NCBI GenBank assembly: GCA_005790545.1
Contig: SXUL01000041.1
Coordinates: forward strand, 1-64,000
DNA from: Planctomycetia bacterium
GTDB taxonomy: Bacteria > Planctomycetota > GCA-002687715
Direction: 5' to 3'
DNA length: 64,000 bases
Shown: positions 46,269 to 54,614 of the stretch, piece by piece
Layout of the letters: every line of letters begins with the position of its first letter
How positions within the stretch are numbered: the first letter of the stretch is position 1
The notes under the pieces: model-generated
What the model saw: only the letters and a program-made list of their open reading frames with translations
Databases searched by the model: none
Told to the model about the DNA's origin: nothing
Program-made: the position numbers and the translations under genes

Positions 46269-46684
46269 GCGAAGGATCGAACAGGGCCGGGCTCACTGAC
46301 ACCGGATTGATGCTGATTCGTTGTGTGTGCTCCGTGGTGCTCGTGTACCACGGCGCCGGCAAGCTCTTCGGTTGGTTCGACGGCACAGGCTTCGAACAGT
46401 TCGCCAGCTATGTCGGTACGCTCGATCTTCCGGAGCCGCGCATCATGGCTTACGCCGCTGCGGTCTCGGAGTTCTTCGCCGGCCTCCTGCTCTTCCTCGG
46501 AGTCGGCGGACGCTGGCCGGCACTCCCCATGGCTGCCACCATGATCATTGCGGTGGTGAAGGTCCATCCCGACAAGTTCGCCGGACCGGGAGGTATGGAG
46601 TTCCCGTTGGCCCTCGGCGTGGTGCTGCTCGGTCTCACCTGCACGGGCCCTGGCAACTACACCTTGATGCGGCTGTTCAAGTGA
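46265..46684 (+). CDS. DoxX-family membrane protein
   Basis: This 139-residue protein has four membrane helices and the DoxX signature LIRCVCSVVLVYHGAGKLFGWF. The family includes thiosulfate:quinone oxidoreductase small subunits, but most members are uncharacterised. Its ATG overlaps the DMT transporter stop (ATGA). Confidence 0.88.
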   Translation: MSEGSNRAGLTDTGLMLIRCVCSVVLVYHGAGKLFGWFDGTGFEQFASYVGTLDLPEPRIMAYAAAVSEFFAGLLLFLGVGGRWPALPMAATMIIAVVKVHPDKFAGPGGMEFPLALGVVLLGLTCTGPGNYTLMRLFK

Positions 46685-47523
46685 GCGCAGAGGAAGCACC
46701 GCGTCCGACGGGACGCCGCCGCACGCGCATCGCCATCTGGAATGTGAACGGGCTGCGCTCCTGCGTGAGCAAGGGCTTCGCCAAGTGGCTCGCGCGTTCG
46801 AAGCCGGACGTCGTCGGACTGCAAGAGGTGCGCGCGTTTCCGGATGCTCTGCCCGTCGCCGAGTTTGCGGCCATGGGCTACATGTGCGCGTTCAATCCAG
46901 CACTCAAGCCCGGCTACTCCGGCACGGCGGTGTTCTCGTTCGCCGAGCCGAAAGCCCTCAGGAAACTCGACGTTCCGCGCTTCGACCGTGAAGGCCGTGT
47001 GCAGGTGGCGGACTTCGGCGAGTTCGTCTTTTTGAATGCGTACTTCCCGAAGGGCTCCGGCACGAGCCGCGACAACAGTCGCGTGCCCTACAAGCTCGCC
47101 TTCGACGTAGCGGTGCGCGACCTGGCGCGGAAGTACCTGCGCGCTGGTCGGCACGTGATCGTGGCTGGAGATTTCAACACCGCACACACGGAGCTCGACC
47201 TCAAGAACTGGAAATCGAACATGAAGACCTCGGGTTTCATGCCCGAGGAACGCGCGAGCGTCGACATGTGGCTGCACGCAGGGTTTCGCGACGTGTTCCG
47301 CGATCAGCATCGCGGCGAAGAAGGCCACTATTCATGGTGGAGCCAGCGCCAAGGCGCGCGGGCGCGGAACGTCGGCTGGCGCATCGACTACTTCCTCGTC
47401 TCGGCCTCTCTCGCGCCGCGGGTGAAGCGCGCGTGGATCGACAAGCGGGTGCGCGGCTCGGACCACTGCCCGGTGCTCATCGAGATCGCACCGCCGCCGC
47501 CGCCGAAGCGCCGCTCGCGCTGA
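46681..47523 (+). CDS. xthA: Exodeoxyribonuclease III / AP endonuclease
   Basis: The enzyme cuts DNA at abasic sites and degrades 3' ends. The 280 residues contain IAIWNVNGLRS, the metal-binding Glu in VGLQEVRAF, GDFNTAH and the C-terminal GSDHCPVLIEI. The first 15 residues are extra and charged. The GTG at 46681 overlaps the DoxX stop. The product ends with a basic tail (PPPPPKRRSR). Confidence 0.93.
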   Translation: MSAEEAPRPTGRRRTRIAIWNVNGLRSCVSKGFAKWLARSKPDVVGLQEVRAFPDALPVAEFAAMGYMCAFNPALKPGYSGTAVFSFAEPKALRKLDVPRFDREGRVQVADFGEFVFLNAYFPKGSGTSRDNSRVPYKLAFDVAVRDLARKYLRAGRHVIVAGDFNTAHTELDLKNWKSNMKTSGFMPEERASVDMWLHAGFRDVFRDQHRGEEGHYSWWSQRQGARARNVGWRIDYFLVSASLAPRVKRAWIDKRVRGSDHCPVLIEIAPPPPPKRRSR

Positions 47524-47527
47524 CCCT

Positions 47528-49270
47528 TCAGCGCGCTTCGGGCAACGCCACCTCGATCACTCCACCCTTCAGGGCTTCGATGCGCAGTGTGCCCTTGGGT
47601 GCTGCGCCCGCACTCCCCTTCAAGAACCACTGCAGGGTCACGCGCCCTTGCGAGGGAATACCCGCCGGAAGCAGCAACCGTTCCGGCCGGTGTTCCTGAC
47701 GCGCGAACTTCTCGTCGTGGACAGGCCCGCTGATGCGGCCGGCAGCGACGATTTCGAGCGCCCCCGAAACCGTGGCGATGTCTGGGCGCACCACCCCGCG
47801 ACGGCGTGCGTGATCGGCGATGGTCGGGATGAGCCCTGCGTTCCGCACCTCCGCGCGGAGCTTCCACAGCTCTCCGTCAACGCGTTCGAGGTGCACCTCG
47901 CCAAAGGAAAGCCGCGGCATCTCGGCTGCGCAATGCAGCGTGAAGGCCGTGTTGCGGTGGCAGAGCTCCTCCAGCATGAAGGGCGGCGGCACACGCCCGA
48001 CGGTCTTCGCGAATCCACCCACCTCGATGGGACCATGCACGGGATGTGTGAAGGGCTTCCACGGCCGCAGATTGCGCCCGAGTTCGAGTCGTTCATCCCA
48101 GAGCGTGCGCTCTTTCCTGAATTCCTCGCGGTCGCCGAACTCGACGCCGTACTGGCCATCAGCCCAGAGTTCGTTGGTGAAGCCGAAGATGCCGAGGTTC
48201 TCGAAGGCCCAGGTGATGCTCCCACCGTGCACCGTGTAGAGGTCCTTCCAGATGATCATGTAACGATAGTGCGGCAGCATCTTCTCGCCGGCCTTGCCGA
48301 GAGCATCAAAGACGTTGATGTCGGAAGCGGAATAGGCCGGAGCGCTCTCGGCCCCCGGTCCGCGGAGGATCATGCCGCCATTGTTGTGGTAGCTCTGCAA
48401 GGCCGCGATGTTCGGATGCGCGCGCAGAAATGCGCCGACAGCCTCGGTCTCCGGCCAGCAGAAGGGATAGGGCCCGGCGCCGCCTTGGATCCAGTCCGGC
48501 TGCCAGTCTGAAGGCCAGTTGCGGTTCATGTCGTAGCCGCCGGGGCCGTCCTCATTCACCGCGCCATCGCCATCGTTGTCGATGCCCTCGGCGCCGAGCA
48601 ACACGTGCGTGCCTTCCGTGCCGGGCTTCACGCGCTTCATGAAGCGCTCGTCGTCGGGGTCGATGATGTGCGTGCCTCCGCGTGTGACCCGCATGCGCAT
48701 GGTGGTGATGGAGCCGTCGCCATCAAGATCGTCAGGGCCATCCTCATCGATGGCTCCGTCACGATCGTTGTCCGTGCCGGCCTTGCCCGTGCGCGAACTG
48801 TGCTCCGTGTTGGGGCCGTGGATCCACCACTCGCGACCGTCCGGATTGAGCGTGGGCAGCACGAAGAAGACCGAGCGTGCGAGGAGCTCCTGCACCATCG
48901 GCAGGCGCTCGCGGTTCTCGAGGAGATACCAGAGCGTGTAGAGAGCAACCTCCGTGCCCTGCGTTTCGTTGCCGTGGATATTGGCGTCGATCCACATGGC
49001 CGGCTTGGTCACGTTGCTTCTGTCGCCGGGCTTCGCGAGGGTGGCGAGCCAGAGCTCGCGCCCCTCGACGCTGCGGCCGATGGACTCAAGGCGCATCCAG
49101 CCATCGGATGCACGTTCGAGAGTGCGCAGCACCTCGGTCATCTCCGCGAAGTCGTGGAAGTGATTCCACGGAATGACCACGCGCGCTCTGGATGTGGGTG
49201 GGATGACCTGCGCTTGCAGGTGCGGAAACGCCAACAGGATCGCCGCGAGAAACAGGATCGGAGCTCGCAT
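47528..49270 (-). CDS. Secreted M14 zinc carboxypeptidase with calcium-type inserts
   Basis: This 580-residue protein has a signal peptide (ILFLAAILLAFPHLQAQ) and an M14 catalytic domain. Zinc ligands are His99 and Glu102 (IHGNET) and His295 (SYHNN); Arg250 lies in MNRNW. Two inserts rich in Asp (DNDRDGAIDEDGPDDLDGDG at 168-187, and DNDGDGAVNEDGPG at 231-244) look like EF-hand or thrombospondin-type-3 calcium loops. The C-terminal 200 residues are beta-rich. It sits one base downstream of a related paralog and probably shares its transcript. Confidence 0.88.
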   Translation of the reverse strand: MRAPILFLAAILLAFPHLQAQVIPPTSRARVVIPWNHFHDFAEMTEVLRTLERASDGWMRLESIGRSVEGRELWLATLAKPGDRSNVTKPAMWIDANIHGNETQGTEVALYTLWYLLENRERLPMVQELLARSVFFVLPTLNPDGREWWIHGPNTEHSSRTGKAGTDNDRDGAIDEDGPDDLDGDGSITTMRMRVTRGGTHIIDPDDERFMKRVKPGTEGTHVLLGAEGIDNDGDGAVNEDGPGGYDMNRNWPSDWQPDWIQGGAGPYPFCWPETEAVGAFLRAHPNIAALQSYHNNGGMILRGPGAESAPAYSASDINVFDALGKAGEKMLPHYRYMIIWKDLYTVHGGSITWAFENLGIFGFTNELWADGQYGVEFGDREEFRKERTLWDERLELGRNLRPWKPFTHPVHGPIEVGGFAKTVGRVPPPFMLEELCHRNTAFTLHCAAEMPRLSFGEVHLERVDGELWKLRAEVRNAGLIPTIADHARRRGVVRPDIATVSGALEIVAAGRISGPVHDEKFARQEHRPERLLLPAGIPSQGRVTLQWFLKGSAGAAPKGTLRIEALKGGVIEVALPEAR

Positions 49271-49271
49271 C

Positions 49272-50867
49272 TCAGTTGCCCTCCACGCGCAGCGTTGCTT
49301 CCGCCGTGCCGGTGCGCGGCGCCCCGGCTGTGACCCGCACATCCAGCGGGCCCGGGCAATGCACGAGCCAGCGAAACTTCTTCATGCCGTTCGGGCCGAG
49401 GTCGTCCACGTGCTGACGCTTCTCTCCTTCGAGGATGCGTCCCCCCTGCACCGCGAATTCGAGTCGCAAAGACCGCGTGGCTCGCGCTCTCCGCGCCATG
49501 TGCGTGAAGAGCGGCAGGCGGCCCTCGGTGCCGAGGACAGCTTCCACCTCATGCACGCCGCCGCCGAGGGCCTTCGAGCTCAGAGTCCGCACCTGCAACT
49601 TCGGCAGCGCAGTCACGAGTGCCGCCACGGCCTTCGCCTGTGCCTCCACCAGAGCGTCGAAGCGCTCACTCGCGAGTTTCTCCGCAAAACGCGGCACGAA
49701 TCCGCCAAGTTCCGCATCGCGCAAGGTCGGATGACTCAGCTTCTTCCACGGCAGAAACCCCTCCTGCCGCTGATCCGCGAGAAACAGCCAGCGCCCTTCG
49801 GTGCTCGACGGGGCCGAGCCTGACGGGAGCTTGGCATCGGCTGGCAACTCGGGGCGGTAAGCCACGCGCGAGGCGAAGGCCGGGACGCCATGCTGCCCGT
49901 AGGCCCAGTGATGAAAGCCGCCGTCCGGTGCATCCTCCGCACCATCATTCGCTCCGAGAATGCGGCGCAGATCCTCGGTGAGTCCATTGGCCCAAGGGAG
50001 GTCCTCGGCCAGAAGACCATTGGGCGCAAGCCCTGCCGCCGTGTCGCTCTTCCTGGTGGTGGTGGCGATGTTGTCGCGGTGTCCGAGCACGAACACGGCC
50101 GCCACGTTGCCACGCTCCGTGACGAACTTCAGCAGCGCACGCGCAGGCTCCTCGGAAGGTGCGCTCCATCCGACAGATGTCTCGCTCTCCTTCCAGCCAT
50201 GCGCGAAGTTGCGGTCGAGGTCCACTCCGCCCGGTCCGTCTTCGTTGATGAGCCCGTCACCATCGTTGTCGATGCCTTCGCTGACGATGCGCCAGAGGCC
50301 GCGCTCACTCTTCGCGATATCCGCGTTCACCATCAAGCGAGGGTCTTCGCTGGAAGCCATGAGCTTCCCTTCGGGGTCCGGCCAACGCAGCGTGGCGATG
50401 ATGCCGTCGCCATCGAGGTCCTCCGGACCATCCTCATCCACGAGGCCGTCATTGTCGTCGTCCACGGGTGTGGCGTTCCCACGCACATCGCGGAGCGGCG
50501 CCGTTGCCGCAGCCGCGAGTCGTTCCGGCTCCACAGCGGGGACCACCAGCACCGCCGCGCGTTCAAGAGCCTCGCGGAGCGACGCATCTGTCGCAGCGAG
50601 GCGCTGCAACGCGAGAGGCAGCGCGCTGGCCACGCGCACACCCAGCAGGTGATCAGAGTTCAGGCCAGCGACCACGAGCACCACCGGTCGCCCCTCAGCG
50701 TCGCCAGCGCCACTCACGAAAAACCCCGTCACTCCCGCGCGAATCGGAACAGCAGTTGCGCCGGAAGGCGCCTGTTTCAGACCCTCAAGAACCGCCTGCA
50801 CCCCAGCCTCCTGTGCCGAGAGCGGCAGCAGCAACATCAGCACGACGCACAACTTGAGACCGTTCAT
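49272..50867 (-). CDS. M14-like paralog with a broken zinc motif
   Basis: This 531-residue protein has a signal peptide (GLKLCVVLMLLLPLSAQ) and the same layout as its downstream neighbour, including two Asp-rich inserts (DDDNDGLVDEDGPEDLDGDG, and DNDGDGLINEDGPG) and a DRNF motif. The first zinc motif is SDHLLG, so His73 is kept but the second ligand position is Gly76. His263 (LGHRDN) is kept. It is therefore probably inactive as a peptidase and may bind substrate or regulate its partner. GGAG 7 nt before the ATG at 50867 supports the start. Confidence 0.8.
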   Translation of the reverse strand: MNGLKLCVVLMLLLPLSAQEAGVQAVLEGLKQAPSGATAVPIRAGVTGFFVSGAGDAEGRPVVLVVAGLNSDHLLGVRVASALPLALQRLAATDASLREALERAAVLVVPAVEPERLAAAATAPLRDVRGNATPVDDDNDGLVDEDGPEDLDGDGIIATLRWPDPEGKLMASSEDPRLMVNADIAKSERGLWRIVSEGIDNDGDGLINEDGPGGVDLDRNFAHGWKESETSVGWSAPSEEPARALLKFVTERGNVAAVFVLGHRDNIATTTRKSDTAAGLAPNGLLAEDLPWANGLTEDLRRILGANDGAEDAPDGGFHHWAYGQHGVPAFASRVAYRPELPADAKLPSGSAPSSTEGRWLFLADQRQEGFLPWKKLSHPTLRDAELGGFVPRFAEKLASERFDALVEAQAKAVAALVTALPKLQVRTLSSKALGGGVHEVEAVLGTEGRLPLFTHMARRARATRSLRLEFAVQGGRILEGEKRQHVDDLGPNGMKKFRWLVHCPGPLDVRVTAGAPRTGTAEATLRVEGN

Positions 50868-51009
50868 GCACCAACTCCAGTGCGCGCCAAGGCGCGGAAC
50901 GCCAACTACATTACTCGCAGAGAACATGCAGGCGGATCAGGATCGACCTCGCATGCAAGAGTCGCTGCTGGGTCCGCCCGGCACTGGATTGCCGCGCTGG
51001 TTCCTGCGC

Positions 51010-51021
51010 TAAACTGTGGCG
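51010..51021 (+). promoter_or_regulatory. -10-like hexamer 6 nt before the start
   Basis: TAAACT at 51010-51015 stands 6 nt before the ATG at 51022 with no Shine-Dalgarno between them. TTGCCG lies 15 nt further upstream. This fits a leaderless transcript. Confidence 0.4.
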
Positions 51022-53229
51022 ATGCTCCGCTCTGTCCTCATTGGCATTCTGTGCCTCGCTGCTGGTCTCGCCGTCGGGTACTTCGCGGCCTACGGGCAGA
51101 TCGATGAGTCGCGCCACATGCTCGCCAACATGGACGAGGCGGACAGCACGCGGCCCGAGGTCGCGAACCCCTTCACCTCCACGCAGATCAAGCCCCTCGC
51201 GACTGCAGCGAGAGACTCCGAGGAGACACCCGCCGCCGTCTCGCAGATGAAGCGCGGCACCGGAGTGATCACCGGCAGCATCGTGGATGCAGAGGGACAC
51301 GCCATCGCCGGAGTGCGACTGAAGGCCGTACGCGCGAACCAGTTCGATCCGCGGAATCTCGAACGCCCAGGCATGGTTGCCGATGGCGTGCTCTCGCCCG
51401 AGGAGTTGCTGCAGAAGCACCAAGCCGCACTGCTCCGCGACCCTTCGAGAGAAGCCGTCGCTTCGTCCAATGACAAGGGCGAGTTCAGTCTCGAAGGCCT
51501 CGACAAGGCGCCCTACAACCTGGAAGCGCATCTCGCGGGTTACGAACTCTCGCCCCTTGAAGAGGGCAATGCGTTCTTTGGACGTTGGCCGGGAGACAAA
51601 ATCGCCATCCGCGCGGTGCGCATGGGTGGCGTGGTGGTGAACATCCTCCTGCCCGATGGCAACGCGCCTGCGGTGGCGGAACTCACCTGCACCCGCAACG
51701 ACTCAACCTCTTCATTCCAGTGGAACGCTGCCGAGAGCTTCATCCCTCTCGCTGCGGGTCACTGGCAACTGGTGGCACGCGGTGGCGAGATGGGTGAACT
51801 GCGCTCGGAAAAGGTGACGGCAGTCGTCGGCGTTTCAGGCTCCAGTGCTGCCGTCGAGTTGAAACTCGAGGATCGCCCGCACGTCCGCGGCAAGCTCCTC
51901 TTCGAAGCAGCTCCGCCGGACCAGTCCTTCACGGTACTGCTCTGGAAGGAGGATCAGGACCCGGCCACCACGAATCGCTGGGAAGCCACGAACTGGACCG
52001 AACACGCACGCACGCTCGCCACGCAGGGTTTCCTCTTCATGGACCTTGTGCCGGGGCTGTATCGACTGGCGGTGGGATGGGAAGACGAGGAGCACCCGCC
52101 CGTGCTCGCCACTGTCACGGTGGCGGAACACGGCGTGGTGCAGGACCTCCAGATGCGCGATGCCGTCGCCGGCCCGGAATGGGAAGTCGTGGTCCTTGAT
52201 CCCGAGGGCAAGCCCATCGTGGATGCCAACATTGAGACGAGTTTCTGGATGGGCAACAACAGCGCGTGGCGCCGCGGGGCTGATGGCACGCAACGCGGCC
52301 GGGTCCCGAAGCACATTCGCGACGGCAAGAACGAAGAGCAACTCTTCGCCTGGATCACCACGGGCGCCTTCGGCAAGTCCTCCGTCGAGCTGCCGCGCAA
52401 TGGTGGCCGGGTGGAATCGCGCATGCAGCCGGTTGGTGTGCTGAAAGTGCGCTTCCTCGCAAGCAGCGAGACACAAAGGAAGACTCTTTCTGCGGGCCTG
52501 CAGATGCACGCGCCCAACGGCCAGCCACAACTGTGGGTCGGCAATCAGGAAGCAGGCACCAAGGGTGAAGCCTCCTTCGCGCCGCTGCAGCCCGGCACCT
52601 ACTCGATCTCTCTCAGCGTGCCGACGGGCGGATGGAACGGCAACCAGAATGTTTCGAGCCGCGTCCTGCAGATCAACAGTGGTGAGAACAGCCTGGATCT
52701 CGGCATGCCACTGCTCTTCAACTTCAAGGTGCATGTCAAGGCAGCGGAACCTTTGAAACAGGGCGGTCACCTGAGATTGCAGGCCGAGGGCAACGGGTCC
52801 GAGGGAGTCAACTACAACTCCAATGCACCCGTCGGCACCGACGGCGTCGCGAAGTTCGAGAACGTGCCGGCAGGCCGCTATCAGTTGCACATCTGGATGC
52901 TCGGCCGCTCGATGATGAAGAGCATCACCGTCCCCGTGGAGGGTGATGTGGTGATGGATCTCGAAGCCTTCCGCGCCATGCGCGTCATGATCCACAACAA
53001 GGACGCAGAGATCACGAAGAGCGGCTTTGCCAACGAAGACATCATCATCGGCGCCAACGGGCGAGAATTCGCAACTCCGACAGAGCTCGCCAATGCCATG
53101 CGCTTCATGAGCGGCACAGAAGAAGTGCCCGTGATGGTCTTGCGCAGCGGCAAAGTGGAAACCCTGAACCTGCCGGGCCGGGTGTTTGCCGAGTCCAACG
53201 GCTTCAACTGGAACTTCGTCCAACGCTGA
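51022..53229 (+). CDS. Membrane-anchored CarboxypepD_reg-like protein with C-terminal PDZ
   Basis: This 735-residue protein has one N-terminal membrane helix (SVLIGILCLAAGLAVGYFAA). Several carboxypeptidase-regulatory-like beta domains follow (GVITGSIVDAEGHAIAGVRL near 90; VLDPEGKPIVDANIE near 395; GVAKFENVPAGRYQLHIW near 615). A PDZ-like domain ends it (about 655-730, with GFANEDIIIGANG). No enzyme motif is present. It is probably a surface scaffold that binds other envelope proteins. Confidence 0.75.
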   Translation: MLRSVLIGILCLAAGLAVGYFAAYGQIDESRHMLANMDEADSTRPEVANPFTSTQIKPLATAARDSEETPAAVSQMKRGTGVITGSIVDAEGHAIAGVRLKAVRANQFDPRNLERPGMVADGVLSPEELLQKHQAALLRDPSREAVASSNDKGEFSLEGLDKAPYNLEAHLAGYELSPLEEGNAFFGRWPGDKIAIRAVRMGGVVVNILLPDGNAPAVAELTCTRNDSTSSFQWNAAESFIPLAAGHWQLVARGGEMGELRSEKVTAVVGVSGSSAAVELKLEDRPHVRGKLLFEAAPPDQSFTVLLWKEDQDPATTNRWEATNWTEHARTLATQGFLFMDLVPGLYRLAVGWEDEEHPPVLATVTVAEHGVVQDLQMRDAVAGPEWEVVVLDPEGKPIVDANIETSFWMGNNSAWRRGADGTQRGRVPKHIRDGKNEEQLFAWITTGAFGKSSVELPRNGGRVESRMQPVGVLKVRFLASSETQRKTLSAGLQMHAPNGQPQLWVGNQEAGTKGEASFAPLQPGTYSISLSVPTGGWNGNQNVSSRVLQINSGENSLDLGMPLLFNFKVHVKAAEPLKQGGHLRLQAEGNGSEGVNYNSNAPVGTDGVAKFENVPAGRYQLHIWMLGRSMMKSITVPVEGDVVMDLEAFRAMRVMIHNKDAEITKSGFANEDIIIGANGREFATPTELANAMRFMSGTEEVPVMVLRSGKVETLNLPGRVFAESNGFNWNFVQR

Positions 53230-53267
53230 GCAGCGTCGGCGGTCCGCGCGGTAACCTTGGCCGGCCC

Positions 53268-54614
53268 ATGACGAGCGCCCGCACCGCAAGCCAACTTTGG
53301 CAGGAACTTCTCGCTGCAGAGAAGGATGGCGCCTCGATCCGGATGCTCCGGGACGAACAGCACCGGCAACGGCTCCTCTTCGGCACGCGGGCCATCTGCT
53401 GTGTGGCACAGCCGCTCTTCGTCACAGCAGCGGAGGCACGTCACGTCACAGAAGGGACGCGCCTCCTGATGTCCGCATGGCGGAAGATCGCCCGCGTCCT
53501 CGAGAGCGAGCCAGATCTGCGCGCACTCCTCAGCCTCAGCGCGGAGGAAGAGCGCATCCTCGCTGCGGACCGGCAACCATTTGAACCCGACGTGGTCGGC
53601 CGCATGGACGGCTTCCTCGCGGACGGTGAGTTCCGCGTAGTCGAATACAACGCGGAGAGTCCGGGCGGCATCGGCTACGGCGATGCACTGGCGCGCATCT
53701 TTGAAGGTCTGCCCGTGATGGAACGCTTCCGCCAGCAGCAACCCTGCCGCGGATTCTACGGCCTCGCAAGAACGCACCGCGCCTTGCTGCAGGCGCACAA
53801 CGAACGCCTCGGTCATCCAGCAGCCACGCCGGTACGCATCGCGATCGTGGACCGGCTGGACGTGCCCACGGTGAGGGAATTCGAACTCTGCGCCGAGACC
53901 TTCAGCGCGCTCGGGTCTCCGGCGCAAGTGGTCGATGTGCACGCACTGCGCTTCGAGAACGGCGTCCTGAGTGCCGGCAACTTCCGCCCCGACATCGTCT
54001 ACAAGCGCATTCTGGTGCAGGATCTTCTGGGCCTGGGTGGAACTGAGCATCCGCTCGTGCGGGCCGTCGCCGCGGGCGCGGTCACCTGCGCCTCGGGCTT
54101 CGGCGTGCACCTGCTCTTCAGGAAGGAGCTCTTCGCAATGCTCCTGCACCCGGCCTGTCGCGCCCGGCTGGATGCTGAGGAAACTGCCGCCGTGCAGCGA
54201 CATGTGCCGTGGTCCGCGTTCGTCACACAAGAATCCAGCGCACCGGATGGCTCTCCGCTGCTGGAGTGGATCCGGCGCGAGCGCGCATCCCTCGTCCTCA
54301 AGCCCGGCGGTTCCTACGGCGGCAGTGGCGTGACTCTCGGATGGCTCGTGGACGATGCTGCGTGGGAGAAGGCTCTCGGCGAAGCACTCGCAACGCCCTC
54401 CCTCGTGCAGCGTCGCGTGGCGCTGCCTCTCGCACGTTTCGCCAGTCTCGATGAACCGGGTGTCACCTCTGCGTTCCGCGCAGACCTCGATCCCTACGTC
54501 TGGAACGGCCGCGACATCGAGGGCTTCGGCGCGCGCCTCGCGCCGGGAGATCTCCTGAACGTCACCGCGGGTGGCGGTTCCGCCGTGCCGGTATTCACGC
54601 TCGAGGAGCCGTGA
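53268..54614 (+). CDS. Circularly permuted ATP-grasp-like protein
   Basis: This 448-residue protein resembles circularly permuted ATP-grasp enzymes (the DUF407/glutathionylspermidine-synthase-like group): VVEYNAESPGGIGYGDAL (near 125-142), then VYKRILVQDLLGLGG, and LVLKPGGSYGGSGVTLGW (near 344-361). Such enzymes make peptide-like amide bonds. The substrate is unknown. It leads the glycan cluster and its stop overlaps the next start by 4 nt (GTGA), so it is probably part of that pathway. A TAACCT hexamer lies 10 nt before its ATG. Confidence 0.75.
   Translation: MTSARTASQLWQELLAAEKDGASIRMLRDEQHRQRLLFGTRAICCVAQPLFVTAAEARHVTEGTRLLMSAWRKIARVLESEPDLRALLSLSAEEERILAADRQPFEPDVVGRMDGFLADGEFRVVEYNAESPGGIGYGDALARIFEGLPVMERFRQQQPCRGFYGLARTHRALLQAHNERLGHPAATPVRIAIVDRLDVPTVREFELCAETFSALGSPAQVVDVHALRFENGVLSAGNFRPDIVYKRILVQDLLGLGGTEHPLVRAVAAGAVTCASGFGVHLLFRKELFAMLLHPACRARLDAEETAAVQRHVPWSAFVTQESSAPDGSPLLEWIRRERASLVLKPGGSYGGSGVTLGWLVDDAAWEKALGEALATPSLVQRRVALPLARFASLDEPGVTSAFRADLDPYVWNGRDIEGFGARLAPGDLLNVTAGGGSAVPVFTLEEP

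Noticed and set aside
51835-53409. A 524-codon open frame opposite the CarboxypepD_reg/PDZ gene
   Set aside because: Shadow of the sense gene. It has no domain and runs into the next gene's start.
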